Positions 19,306 through 27,881 of a DNA stretch of 64,000 nt are shown here, in pieces. The stretch is from Pseudomonas sp. UBA1879. GTDB taxonomy: Bacteria > Pseudomonadota > Gammaproteobacteria > Pseudomonadales > Pseudomonadaceae. Both the position numbers and the translations under genes were made by a program. The notes below the pieces were generated by a model. It did not search any database. It saw only the letters and a program-made list of their open reading frames with translations, and was not told the DNA's origin. The stretch covers positions 248,001 to 312,000 of the forward strand of contig NZ_DDHJ01000014.1 of assembly GCF_002338065.1 (NCBI RefSeq), written 5' to 3'. Position 1 is the first letter of the stretch. Every line of letters begins with the position of its first letter.

Positions 19306-21360
19306 TTAGCCCAGCAGAGAAATGTCAGCGACACCCAGGAACAGGTTGCGCAGACGCGCCAGCAGCGCATAACGGTTGGCGCGCACACTGGCGTCTTCGG
19401 CGTTGACCATCACGGCCTCGAAGAAGGCGTCCACCGGCTCGCGCAGCGCTGCCAGACGGGCCAGCGCTTCGTTGTACTGACGGTTCGCCGACATTGGCGC
19501 GACAGCCTGGTCTGCCTGCTGAATCGCCGAGTACAGCGAGAACTCGTTGGCGTTGTCGAAATACTTCGGCTCGACGGTTTGGGCGATGCTGCCCTCGGCT
19601 TTGCCCAACAGGTTCGACACGCGCTTGTTCACGGCGGCCAGTGCAGCGGCTTCCGGCAACTTGCGGAACGCCTGGACGGCTTGCACGCGCTGATCGAAGT
19701 CCAGCGCCGAACCCGGCTGCAGGGCACGGACCGACAGGTAGACCGACACGTCGACGCCTTCGTCTTCGTAGCGTGCGCGCAGGCGGTCGAAGATGAACTC
19801 CAGCACTTGCTCGGCCAGACCGGCCGGTTTGACCTTCGCGCCAAACTGAGTGACAGCGAATTGCACGGTCTTGATCAGGTCCAGGTCCAGCTTCTTCTCG
19901 ATCAGAATCCGCAGGATGCCCAACGCTGCGCGACGCAGTGCGTACGGGTCTTTGCTGCCCGTTGGCAACATGCCAATGCCGAAAATACCGACCAGGGTGT
20001 CGAGCTTGTCCGCGATGGCCACCGCAGCACCGGTCAGGGTGCTTGGCAGTTCGGCGCCTGCGCCACGGGGCATGTACTGCTCGTTCAGCGCCAGTGCGAC
20101 GTCTTCCGGCTCGCCATCGGCCAGCGCGTAGTAGTAACCCGCGACACCCTGCATTTCCGGGAATTCGCCGACCATCTCAGTCGCCAGGTCGCATTTGGAC
20201 AGAAGACCGGCACGGCCCGCGCGCTGGGCGTCGCCACCAATGCGTGGCGCGATGAACGCCGCCAGCTTCGACACGCGCTCGGCCTTGTCGAACACGGTGC
20301 CCAGCTGCGCCTGGAACACGACGTTCTGCAAGCGCTGATTGAAGGTTTCCAGCTTCTGCTTCTTGTCCTGCTTGAAGAAGAACTCGGCGTCGGTCAAGCG
20401 CGGGCGAACGACTTTCTCGTTACCCAAGACAATCTGCGACGGATCTTTGCTTTCGACGTTGGCGACCGTAATGAAGCGCGGCAGCAGCTTGCCGTCGGCG
20501 TCCAGCAGGCAGAAATATTTCTGGTTGTCCTGCATGGTGGTGATCAAAGCTTCTTGCGGCACTTCGAGGAAACGCTCTTCAAACGAGCACACCAGCGGCA
20601 CCGGCCACTCGACCAGCGCGGTCACTTCGTCCAACAACGCGGGCGGCACGATGGCAGTGCCTTCGTGCTGGGTCGCCAATTCGTCGACACGCTTGCTGAT
20701 CAGCGCGCGGCGCTCGTTGAAATCAGCCAGCACGTGAGCGGCGCGCAGATCGCTGGCGTAATTGACTGGCGAAGTGATGCGTACGCTGTCCGGATGATGG
20801 AAACGGTGGCCACGGGACTCACGGCCTGCGGTTTGCGCGAGGATCGTGCAATCGATGACCTGTTCACCGAACAGCATCACCAGCCATTGGGTCGGACGCA
20901 CGAATTCTTCCTTGCGCGCACCCCAGCGCATGCGCTTCGGGATCGGCAGGTCGTTCAATGAGTCTTCAACGATGGTCGGCAGCAGGCTGGCGGTCGGCTT
21001 ACCGGCGATGCTCTGGCTGTAACGCAGTTTCGGACCGCTCTGATCGATTTCGCTCAGATCGACACCGCACTTCTTGGCAAAGCCCAGTGCAGCTTGGGTC
21101 GGGTTGCCATCGGCGTCGAACGCGGCCTGCCGTGGCGGGCCATCCAGATTGACGCTGCGATCGGGCTGTTGAGTGGCGAGCTCGGTGATCAGCACCGCCA
21201 GACGACGGGGTGCGGCATACACCTGCTTGGCGCTGTAGGTCAGGCCTGCGGCTTGCAGGCCTTTTTCGATACCGGCCAGAAACGCGTCGGCCAGGGTGTT
21301 CAGTGCTTTGGGTGGCAGTTCTTCGGTGCCCAATTCAACCAGGAAATCGTGAGCACTCAT
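19306..21360 (-). CDS. glyS: Glycyl-tRNA synthetase beta subunit
   Basis: A 684-residue subunit of the alpha2beta2 bacterial glycyl-tRNA synthetase, of normal length. It starts MSAHDFLVELGTEELPPKAL and contains RMRWGARKEEFVRPTQW and the long helical C-terminal domain with an anticodon-binding-like end. Its ATG overlaps the glyQ stop by four bases (ATGA), showing translational coupling. A very long antisense frame inside it is a compositional shadow. Confidence 0.98.
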   Translation of the reverse strand: MSAHDFLVELGTEELPPKALNTLADAFLAGIEKGLQAAGLTYSAKQVYAAPRRLAVLITELATQQPDRSVNLDGPPRQAAFDADGNPTQAALGFAKKCGVDLSEIDQSGPKLRYSQSIAGKPTASLLPTIVEDSLNDLPIPKRMRWGARKEEFVRPTQWLVMLFGEQVIDCTILAQTAGRESRGHRFHHPDSVRITSPVNYASDLRAAHVLADFNERRALISKRVDELATQHEGTAIVPPALLDEVTALVEWPVPLVCSFEERFLEVPQEALITTMQDNQKYFCLLDADGKLLPRFITVANVESKDPSQIVLGNEKVVRPRLTDAEFFFKQDKKQKLETFNQRLQNVVFQAQLGTVFDKAERVSKLAAFIAPRIGGDAQRAGRAGLLSKCDLATEMVGEFPEMQGVAGYYYALADGEPEDVALALNEQYMPRGAGAELPSTLTGAAVAIADKLDTLVGIFGIGMLPTGSKDPYALRRAALGILRILIEKKLDLDLIKTVQFAVTQFGAKVKPAGLAEQVLEFIFDRLRARYEDEGVDVSVYLSVRALQPGSALDFDQRVQAVQAFRKLPEAAALAAVNKRVSNLLGKAEGSIAQTVEPKYFDNANEFSLYSAIQQADQAVAPMSANRQYNEALARLAALREPVDAFFEAVMVNAEDASVRANRYALLARLRNLFLGVADISLLG

Positions 21361-22304
21361 TGTGCAGCCTCCAGCTTCGCCAACACTTCATCGCGGATAT
21401 CAGGTGCGGCCATCGGGAAGCCAAGCTTGGCCCGGGCCATCAGGTACGCCTGGGCGACAGAGCGAGCCAGGGTGCGTACGCGCAGGATGTATTGCTGGCG
21501 TGCGGTCACGGAAATAGCGCGACGGGCATCCAGCAGGTTGAAGGTGTGCGAGGCCTTGAGGACCATTTCGTAGCTCGGCAGCGGCAGCTCGGCGTCGATC
21601 AGACGTACCGCTTCACCTTCGTAGAAGTCGAACAGTTCGAACAGTTTGTCGACGTTGGCGTGTTCGAAGTTGTAGGTCGATTGTTCCACTTCGTTCTGGT
21701 GGAACACATCGCCGTAGGTCACTTTGCCGAACGGGCCGTCGGTCCAGACCAGGTCATAGACCGATTCAACGCCTTGCAGGTACATCGCCAGCCGTTCGAG
21801 GCCATAGGTGATTTCGCCGGTGACCGGGTAGCACTCGATACCGCCGACTTGCTGGAAGTAGGTGAACTGCGAAACTTCCATGCCGTTGAGCCAGATTTCC
21901 CAACCCAGGCCCCAGGCGCCGAGGGTTGGCGATTCCCAGTTGTCTTCGACGAAGCGCACGTCGTGGACAAGCGGGTCGAGGCCGACGTGTTTCAGCGAGC
22001 CGAGGTACAGCTCCTGGAAGTTGTCCGGGTTGGGTTTCAGAACCACCTGGAACTGATAGTAGTGCTGCAGGCGGTTGGGGTTTTCGCCGTAACGGCCATC
22101 GGTAGGACGACGGCTCGGTTGTACGTAGGCGGCGTTCCAGGTTTCCGGGCCGACGGCGCGCAGAAACGTGGCAGTGTGGAATGTGCCGGCGCCCACTTCC
22201 ATATCGTAGGGCTGAAGTACCACACAACCTTGCTCGGCCCAGTATTGCTGGAGGGCGAGGATCAAGTCTTGGAAGGTACGCACGGCTGGCGTAGGCTGGC
22301 TCAC
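21357..22304 (-). CDS. glyQ: Glycyl-tRNA synthetase alpha subunit
   Basis: A 315-residue catalytic subunit. From the GTG at 22304 the protein begins VSQPTPAVRTFQDLILALQQ, as in other Pseudomonas GlyQ, and carries the class II signature GCVVLQPYDMEVGAGT. AGGTG lies six bases before this GTG; upstream extension lacks conservation. It is the first gene of the glyQ-glyS-gmhB-plsC unit and is divergent from tag with 82 bases between starts. Confidence 0.97.
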   Translation of the reverse strand: MSQPTPAVRTFQDLILALQQYWAEQGCVVLQPYDMEVGAGTFHTATFLRAVGPETWNAAYVQPSRRPTDGRYGENPNRLQHYYQFQVVLKPNPDNFQELYLGSLKHVGLDPLVHDVRFVEDNWESPTLGAWGLGWEIWLNGMEVSQFTYFQQVGGIECYPVTGEITYGLERLAMYLQGVESVYDLVWTDGPFGKVTYGDVFHQNEVEQSTYNFEHANVDKLFELFDFYEGEAVRLIDAELPLPSYEMVLKASHTFNLLDARRAISVTARQQYILRVRTLARSVAQAYLMARAKLGFPMAAPDIRDEVLAKLEAAQ

Positions 22305-22386
22305 GAAATTCACCTGTACTGGGGGGCTGCGATTTAAAGAGCGGGAGTATACCCGATTCGGCAGCGCCTCCACCCTTGGGAGCCCT

Positions 22387-22938
22387 ATGCCACGCTGCTT
22401 TTGGTGCAACGAAGAGCCGATTTACATGGACTACCACGACCAAGAGTGGGGTGTGCCGTTGCGCGACGCGCAGAAGCTGTTCGAGTTTCTCTTGCTCGAA
22501 GGGTTCCAGGCCGGCCTGTCGTGGATCACCATTTTGAAGAAACGCGCCCGCTACCGCGAAGTGCTGTTCGACTTCGACGCACGACGGATCGCGGCCATGA
22601 CCGACAGTGAAATCGAAGCGTTGATGCTGGAACCGGGCATCGTGCGCAATCGCCTGAAACTCAACGCCGCACGCAAGAACGCTCAAGCCTGGTTGCGCCT
22701 TGAAGACCCGGTGGCGTTCGTCTGGTCCTTCGTGGGCGGGCACCCAAGAATCAATCACTTCAAAGACCGCAGCGAAGTGCCGGCGATCACCCCTGAAGCC
22801 GAAGCCATGAGCAAAGCCTTGAAGAAAGCCGGGTTCACTTTTGTCGGCCCGACCATTTGTTACGCCTATATGCAGGCGACCGGGATGGTGATGGACCACA
22901 CGACCGATTGTGATCGCTATGCGCAGCTTTCTCGCTGA
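22387..22938 (+). CDS. tag: DNA-3-methyladenine glycosylase I
   Basis: A 183-residue base-excision repair enzyme that removes 3-methyladenine. It has the Tag zinc-site and fold signatures: N-terminal MPRCFWCNEEPIYMDYHDQE, GFQAGLSWITILKKR and the C-terminal MVMDHTTDCDRY. GGGAG precedes the ATG. It is transcribed away from glyQ, as in other pseudomonads. Confidence 0.97.
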   Translation: MPRCFWCNEEPIYMDYHDQEWGVPLRDAQKLFEFLLLEGFQAGLSWITILKKRARYREVLFDFDARRIAAMTDSEIEALMLEPGIVRNRLKLNAARKNAQAWLRLEDPVAFVWSFVGGHPRINHFKDRSEVPAITPEAEAMSKALKKAGFTFVGPTICYAYMQATGMVMDHTTDCDRYAQLSR

Positions 22939-22952
22939 TGGCAGAGATCTAC

Positions 22953-23041
22953 TGTGGGAGCCGGCTTGCTGGCGAAAGCGGCGTGTCAGTCGCTTAATGT
23001 TTAGCTGATTCACCGCATTCGCCAGCAAGCCGGCTCCCACG
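22953..23041. repeat. REP inverted pair
   Basis: TGTGGGAGCCGGCTTGCTGG...CGAAAGCGG faces its inverted copy (TTCGCCAGCAAGCCGGCTCCCAC) across about 35 bases, between tag and the lpxL-like gene. Typical Pseudomonas REP pair. Confidence 0.9.
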
Positions 23042-23178
23042 CCTGCGGCAGAAGCGAGACCGCGTCTATTGATAAACCAGGCCATTGACCGTTGACCTCC
23101 ACCATAGAATCTCCCACACGGGTCCGCGTTGCTTGCAGGAGTGGTTACAATGCCCGCCTCATCGATTCAGGAGTGATC

Positions 23179-23187
23179 TGTGGATAA
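23179..23187 (-). promoter_or_regulatory. Perfect DnaA box over a start codon
   Basis: TGTGGATAA, the exact complement of TTATCCACA, overlaps the GTG start of the LpxL-like gene. It may be bound by DnaA or may be chance, since GTG GAT AAG is a plausible coding start. Confidence 0.35.
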
Positions 23188-24067
23188 GTTCAAAGGCGCC
23201 ATGATGGTCGGGGCGTTGCGGTTGTTCGCGTTGTTGCCGTGGCGCGCCGTGCAATGGGTGGGCACCGGCATTGGCTGGCTGATGTGGAAGCTGCCCAATC
23301 GCTCGCGCGAAGTTGCGCGGATCAACCTTTCCAAATGTTTTCCCGAGCTGGGCCCCGCCGAGCTTGAGGCGTTGGTCGGTCGCAGTCTGATGGACATCGG
23401 CAAGACCCTGACCGAAAGCGCCTGTGCGTGGATCTGGCCTGCGCAAAAATCGATCAATCTGGTGCGCGAAGTCGAAGGCTTGCAGGTGCTGAAAGACGCG
23501 TTGGCCTCCGGCAAAGGGGTGGTCGGCATCACCAGCCATCTCGGCAACTGGGAAGTGCTGAACCACTTCTATTGCAGCCAGTGCAACCCCATCATTTTCT
23601 ATCGCCCGCCGAAGCTGAAAGCGGTCGATGAACTGCTGCGCAAGCAGCGCGTGCAATTGGGCAACCGCGTAGCCGCGTCGACCAAGGAAGGCATTCTCAG
23701 CGTCATTAAAGAAGTGCGCAAAGGCGGCTCGGTGGGGATTCCCGCCGACCCGGAGCCCGCAGAGTCGGCAGGTATTTTCGTGCCGTTCTGCGGGACCGTG
23801 GCGCTGACCAGCAAGTTCGTACCAAACATGCTGGCGGGCGGCAAAGCGGTCGGCGTGTTCCTGCACGCGATGCGCCTGGAAGATGGCTCGGGTTACAAAG
23901 TGGTTCTGGAAGCCGCGCCGGACGACATGTACAGCACCGACACCGAAACCTCGGCGGCGGCGATGAGCAAGGTTGTGGAGAAATACGTGCGCGCGTATCC
24001 GAGCCAGTACATGTGGACCATGAAGCGCTTCAAGAAGCGGCCGGAGGGTGAGAAGCGCTGGTATTAG
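23180..24067 (+). CDS. Lipid A late acyltransferase (LpxL/HtrB family)
   Basis: A 295-residue membrane-associated acyltransferase. The catalytic block TSHLGNWEVLN carries the HX4E motif of LpxL/LpxM enzymes, and GGSVGIPADPEPAESAG is the second conserved block. The family adds a secondary acyl chain to lipid A. By position it corresponds to P. aeruginosa PA0011 (HtrB1). The start is GTG with GGAG upstream; the start codon itself lies inside an exact DnaA box (TGTGGATAA, 23179-23187). It is convergent with the toxin/immunity island. Confidence 0.93.
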   Translation: MDKFKGAMMVGALRLFALLPWRAVQWVGTGIGWLMWKLPNRSREVARINLSKCFPELGPAELEALVGRSLMDIGKTLTESACAWIWPAQKSINLVREVEGLQVLKDALASGKGVVGITSHLGNWEVLNHFYCSQCNPIIFYRPPKLKAVDELLRKQRVQLGNRVAASTKEGILSVIKEVRKGGSVGIPADPEPAESAGIFVPFCGTVALTSKFVPNMLAGGKAVGVFLHAMRLEDGSGYKVVLEAAPDDMYSTDTETSAAAMSKVVEKYVRAYPSQYMWTMKRFKKRPEGEKRWY

Positions 24068-24083
24068 GGACTTTCGCGATTAC

Positions 24084-24220
24084 CTGTAGGAGCGCGGCTT
24101 GTCCCGCGAGCGGCGACGCAGTCGTCGTAAAGTCTACAAATGCGGTCTGACTGATCCACCGCACGTGTCGAATTTACTGCCGCTTCGCAGCAGGTCGCGG
24201 GACAAGCCGCGCTCCTACAA
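24084..24220. repeat. REP inverted pair
   Basis: CTGTAGGAGCGCGGCTTGTCCCGCG at the left and its inverted copy CGCGGGACAAGCCGCGCTCCTACA at the right, about 90 bases apart. Same subtype as 29612-29751. It abuts the TPR-gene remnant at 24225. Confidence 0.9.
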
Positions 24221-24224
24221 TTTG

Positions 24225-24278
24225 TCAGATCAGCCGGCTGAGCTTCTTCAAGAACACCGTCATTTCCATACAGGCCTG
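24225..24278 (-). pseudogene. Remnant of the 3' end of the TPR gene
   Basis: Seventeen codons read QACMEMTVFLKKLSRLI then stop. The intact TPR protein encoded at 27882-28193 ends KQAEKEMTVFMKKLDRKG. At DNA level 34 of 40 bases agree (24241-24280 against 27899-27938, same orientation). The fragment has no start or upstream coding sequence. It lies between a REP pair and the last immunity gene, exactly at the left edge of the accessory island. I read it as the displaced original end of the TPR gene. Confidence 0.75.
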
Positions 24279-24300
24279 TTCGTTCGAACAAGCCTCCCTC

Positions 24301-24921
24301 CTAACTATCTAAAAAGCTGTAAGGCTGAAGTTCTGCTATGTGTGAAAGCAAGATCAAATGCTCGACCGTTTTTTCTTTTTCAAGGTGTTCAAGAGTGTCC
24401 GGCCCGCCAAGCATTAATGCCGGAACGAAGCCATACATTTCGTCGTGACGCAAAGTGCCGAGCTTTTTCTTTACTGGTTCAAACAATTCTCCATAATTAT
24501 CATCCCCTCTATTTCTGGTCAGCAGGAAGTTTTGCAACTGCTTATCCATTTGCTCTTCGCCTAGGGTCGAGTAAAAGTCCACGTATTTAGATAAGATGCT
24601 GGTTATATCAAGAGACGCCCCGGTTTTTTCGCCCCACAGATATAAATCGCCAAAAGCACTTCGCGCGATCAGGTGATAAGTATCAAATTTTTCAAATTGG
24701 GTTCCGCGTATCCAAGAGGCGACTACTCCTTCATATTCCTGCGGATTGACCAACCAAAAAATCCCTCCGCCGTAGCCGCACCAACCATGTTCGGCCCAAT
24801 ACTTTAAAAGTAGTTCAGGAAGTTTTCCCCGATAGCGTTCAATGCTCGAAAGAGGTACCTCCTGCCGATCAGTCTGACCGCCGAACTCTTCCAGAAACGA
24901 TGTAAATACTTCATCTGTCAT
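24301..24921 (-). CDS. Tdi1-like immunity protein, copy 3 (distal)
   Basis: A 206-residue protein of the GAD-like/DUF1851 (T6SS immunity Tdi1) type, with ERYRGKLPELLLKYWAEHGW and GYGGGIFWLVNPQEYEGV near the N-terminus and LRHDEMYGFVPALMLGGPDT plus LQPYSF at the end. It is the last of three tandem paralogues downstream of a Tde1-like toxin gene. It is the most diverged in the centre (about residues 100-155) and contains low-GC codons. Inferred role: neutralise a nuclease toxin, possibly one other than that encoded here. Confidence 0.8.
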   Translation of the reverse strand: MTDEVFTSFLEEFGGQTDRQEVPLSSIERYRGKLPELLLKYWAEHGWCGYGGGIFWLVNPQEYEGVVASWIRGTQFEKFDTYHLIARSAFGDLYLWGEKTGASLDITSILSKYVDFYSTLGEEQMDKQLQNFLLTRNRGDDNYGELFEPVKKKLGTLRHDEMYGFVPALMLGGPDTLEHLEKEKTVEHLILLSHIAELQPYSFLDS

Positions 24922-24954
24922 TGTTCGGCCTGCCTTTTCACCTAACCTTTCCGT

Positions 24955-25572
24955 CTAAATATCTGAAAAACTATAAGGTTGAAGCTCGGTGATTTGTGAA
25001 AGCAGGGTCAAATGCTCCACTGCTTTCACTTTTTCAAGATGATCGAGAGTGTCCTGCCCGCCCAGCATCAATGCGGGAACGAAGCCGTACATTTCATCAT
25101 GACGCAGCATGCCGAGCTTTTGTTTTGCGGGTTTAAAGAGATTGCCGAAGTCGTTGGAGTCTACGTTTCTAGATAAAAGAAAGCCTTGTAGCGCTTTATC
25201 CATGCCATGACTTTTTATTTCCAAATCATTCACTACGTACCTAGAAACAACGCTTTCTATTTTAAGCGAATATCCAGTTTTTTCACCCCAGAGATAGAGG
25301 CTGCCAAATGCGCCTCGGGCTATGATATGGTATTTGTCACGTCGCTCAAGATAAGTTCCCTCGAGCCACGAAGCGACTACGCCTTCGTACTCTTGTGGAT
25401 TAACTAACCAAAAAATCCCTTCACCGTAACCGCACCAACTTTGTTCGGCCCAGTATGAAAGAAGCTGGTTTGGTAATTTCCCTTTATATTGATCGATGGT
25501 CGACGCGGGCACCTCTTGTCGATCGATTGGCTCACCGAATTTTTCTAGAAATCTAGCGAATACTCTATCCAT
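24955..25572 (-). CDS. Tdi1-like immunity protein, copy 2
   Basis: A 205-residue paralogue of the flanking immunity proteins with the same landmarks (DQYKGKLPNQLLSYWAEQSW, GEGIFWLVNPQEYEGVVASW, LRHDEMYGFVPALMLGGQDT, LQPYSFSDI). It resembles copy 1 more closely than copy 3 in the middle segment (DNSNDFGNLFKPAK-like region), yet differs at many positions, so the duplications are not recent. The gap to copy 3 is 33 bases. Probably in one operon with the toxin. Confidence 0.8.
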   Translation of the reverse strand: MDRVFARFLEKFGEPIDRQEVPASTIDQYKGKLPNQLLSYWAEQSWCGYGEGIFWLVNPQEYEGVVASWLEGTYLERRDKYHIIARGAFGSLYLWGEKTGYSLKIESVVSRYVVNDLEIKSHGMDKALQGFLLSRNVDSNDFGNLFKPAKQKLGMLRHDEMYGFVPALMLGGQDTLDHLEKVKAVEHLTLLSQITELQPYSFSDI

Positions 25573-25660
25573 CTATCTCGCCTTCTCAGTTAACATTTAT
25601 GCATATTTACATTGGGGCTCCTCGTCGCTCCCAGGGCTGTTCGTTTCTAAAAACTCTTTC

Positions 25661-26278
25661 CTAATTATCTGAAAAGCTATAAGGTTGAAGTTCTGTTATC
25701 TGCGAAAGCAACATCAAATGCTCGACCGTTTTTACTTTTTCAAGGTGCTCAAGAGTGTCCGGGCCACCCAGCATAAATGCTGGAACGAAACCATATATTT
25801 CGTCATGACGTAATTTGCCAAGCTTCTTCTTGGCAGGTTTGAAAAGGTCACCAAAGTCGTCGGAATCTAGATTCCTAGATAAGAAAAATCCTTGTAACTC
25901 CCTATCCATGCCATCATCTGCGATTTCAAAGTTACTAATTACGCATCTTGAAACCACGCTTGCTATCTTAAGTGAATGCCCAGTTTTTTCACCCCACAGA
26001 TACAAGTCGCCGAAGGCACTGCGAGCAATCACGTGGTACTTGTCACGGTTTTCAAGAGAAGTCCCTTCTAGCCAAGAAGCAACTACGCCATCGTACTCCT
26101 GGGGATTTACCGTCCAGAAAATTCCATCCCCGTAACCACACCAGCCGTGTTCGGCCCAATATTCAAGAAGCAGATTAGGCAGCTTCCCCTTGTACCGTTC
26201 TATGCTGGATAGAGGTACCTCCCGGCGGTCAACTTCGCCACCAAATGTCTCCAAAAATATTGAAAATATCTCGTCCAT
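25661..26278 (-). CDS. Tdi1-like immunity protein, copy 1 (toxin-proximal)
   Basis: A 205-residue GAD-like/DUF1851 protein starting nine bases after the toxin stop codon, with AAGGAG before its ATG. The spacing makes it the best candidate for the cognate antidote of the adjacent toxin. Landmarks: ERYKGKLPNLLLEYWAEHGW, GDGIFWTVNPQEYDGVVASW, LRHDEIYGFVPAFMLGGPDT. In Agrobacterium, Tdi1 protects against the DNase Tde1; the same pairing is inferred here from the families of both proteins. Confidence 0.85.
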   Translation of the reverse strand: MDEIFSIFLETFGGEVDRREVPLSSIERYKGKLPNLLLEYWAEHGWCGYGDGIFWTVNPQEYDGVVASWLEGTSLENRDKYHVIARSAFGDLYLWGEKTGHSLKIASVVSRCVISNFEIADDGMDRELQGFFLSRNLDSDDFGDLFKPAKKKLGKLRHDEIYGFVPAFMLGGPDTLEHLEKVKTVEHLMLLSQITELQPYSFSDN

Positions 26279-26287
26279 TTTTACTCC

Positions 26288-27628
26288 TTAACATTTGTGA
26301 AGTTTTACGTTGAGCATCGTCTGCCCTTGCGCATATTTTGGCACCTTTTCCGCAGCAGACCTTAAATTTTCTATTTTTTTCCTCCATTGAGCGCCAATAC
26401 TAGAGTTGACCTGTTTGTCACCAAAGTCCGCAATAATATCCCTCCCGCCGGCACTTAAGTCAGGATTATGCAAGCCTGCAAGGGTCGACATGGTCTCCAT
26501 TGCTTTTTTCAGGCCTTCTGCCTTTGCTTCTTTTGGACTCATGGTCTGCAAAAAGTCATTTTGAAAACGCTCTTGCAATTTGTTTCGTAAGTTCCTTCTA
26601 GCAAATGCGGCAGCCGTCTTGCTCCGCTTCACCGGATTAGCAATATTCTCCAGATACTCGTCCACCGTCAGCCGATTCAATCCGTCTTCCTGCCCTTTCA
26701 ATTGGCGTTCGAACTCGCCCATTTTAGAGGCAGGCATTTTGTCCGCCTTGAAGCACTCTACTTCATGACGAGGCATGGTGTTGGGTTTGCTTTTGGGAGG
26801 CTCGTCGTCTTTGCCTGGACGGCGAGGCGGTGGGGGCTCTTGTGGGCCGGTTGCACCTCGGCGGGGGTGTGACGTCTGTAGATCGGGTCTTTTTTTCAGC
26901 GCGTCTTCATGCTTGAGCATCCATTCACCCAAGCGCGCGCCTTTGGTACTGGCGCGCATTTCCTGGGCCAGAACACCGGCGTGACTTCGGCCTCGCGTGA
27001 GATAGTCCACGATTGCGCCCAGTAGCAAGACGGCAACCTCCACATGTCCCAATGCGATCTGGTGCACTGCGTTTCCCTGAGCGGTCGGGTCATCCTGGCT
27101 GTACGGACTTAATCCTTCATCTCCTCGTGTGCCTTCCCAAGAGAGACATATGCCGTTTAGGTAATAGTCGCCGATGGCAGGCAAACCCTCGATGAAGAAC
27201 TCGGCAGTGGACGCTAGCCCTAATATCCCCAGTATCCAAGTGCTGACGTGTAAGCCCATCGCGGCCCCTGCCGCGCCGAGCGGGACAGCGCCCACGCCAC
27301 CGGCAAAGGCGCCTATGCCCGCGCCAATGGCTCCGCCGGTTAAAACGCTGCCCGCCACGATCATCGCCATTTGGGTGACGACACCCAGTAACTCTTGAAG
27401 GATGCTGTTTATATCGAGATCGGAGAAACGCTGCCTCAAAAGATCGCCAGCGCGCCATTCAGCATGGATGAATGCGGTTCTGAGGTTATGGATACGGCGA
27501 ATATTAAGAGAAGCTGACGCTACATATTCATTGAGGTGAGTGCGAAAGTCCGCCCCTGATTGATAACCTATCTCATGGGTTATGCGGTCTTCTATCTCCT
27601 GCCATGAGGGCACTTTCCCTAAGAACAT
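26288..27628 (-). CDS. Tde1-like nuclease toxin (Ntox15-type C-terminal domain)
   Basis: A 446-residue polymorphic toxin. Residues about 1-75 form a helical N-terminal region. Residues about 80-150 are hydrophobic and very glycine/alanine rich (GGAIGAGIGAFAGGVGA), like the glycine-zipper segment of Tde1. A proline-rich linker follows (about 255-285). The C-terminal domain (about 285-446) contains LAGLHNPDLSAGGRD, the HxxD catalytic motif (H387, D390) of Ntox15 DNases, plus DFGDKQVNSSIGAQW. The ATG at 27628 has GGGAG seven bases upstream; a GTG six codons earlier is weaker. No vgrG, PAAR, Eag or tap gene is adjacent, so the delivery route is unknown (type VI secretion is inferred from Tde1). 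Confidence 0.85.
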   Translation of the reverse strand: MFLGKVPSWQEIEDRITHEIGYQSGADFRTHLNEYVASASLNIRRIHNLRTAFIHAEWRAGDLLRQRFSDLDINSILQELLGVVTQMAMIVAGSVLTGGAIGAGIGAFAGGVGAVPLGAAGAAMGLHVSTWILGILGLASTAEFFIEGLPAIGDYYLNGICLSWEGTRGDEGLSPYSQDDPTAQGNAVHQIALGHVEVAVLLLGAIVDYLTRGRSHAGVLAQEMRASTKGARLGEWMLKHEDALKKRPDLQTSHPRRGATGPQEPPPPRRPGKDDEPPKSKPNTMPRHEVECFKADKMPASKMGEFERQLKGQEDGLNRLTVDEYLENIANPVKRSKTAAAFARRNLRNKLQERFQNDFLQTMSPKEAKAEGLKKAMETMSTLAGLHNPDLSAGGRDIIADFGDKQVNSSIGAQWRKKIENLRSAAEKVPKYAQGQTMLNVKLHKC

Positions 27629-27881
27629 CCCATGTCTCCCTGACACTGTATTTGGGGCTGCCCGGATTATGATTAGAAATAAAAGATAAAATCAACAGGT
27701 GGAAGTGTCTATCGCGTTCAGCAGAATATGAGTGTTCACCATTGGCTTAGTTTTTATACTTCTTGTAAACGTAATAAACGCGATGTTTTAAATACTATAA
27801 ACACTGAATATACCAGCAGCAATAAGAGAGCGCCGCTTCTCGCCCGGGAATCGATCGCGAGCACGCTCGCTTATACGTTTA
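27629..27881. other. AT-rich gap upstream of the toxin gene
   Basis: About 250 bases, strikingly AT-rich at 27655-27830 compared with the surrounding core genes. It should hold the promoter of the toxin-immunity unit and is the right edge of the acquired segment. I see no supported gene. Confidence 0.5.

Noticed and set aside
19252..20961. 569-codon forward frame opposite glyS
   Set aside because: It is the antisense of glyS, a textbook gene with full-length similarity; long antisense frames are common in GC-rich Pseudomonas DNA.
21210..23085. Long frames opposite or overlapping glyQ and tag on both strands
   Set aside because: Shadows of glyQ and tag; no motif, no ribosome site and no conservation visible.
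24084..24220. Possible CRISPR-like or transposon end repeats near the toxin island
   Set aside because: The repeat is an ordinary REP inverted pair seen at other loci; there is no regular spacer array and no transposase.
27629..27881. Possible small gene in the AT-rich gap (short forward frame near 27728-27910)
   Set aside because: It runs into the antisense of the TPR gene, lacks a ribosome site and resembles no protein I know.
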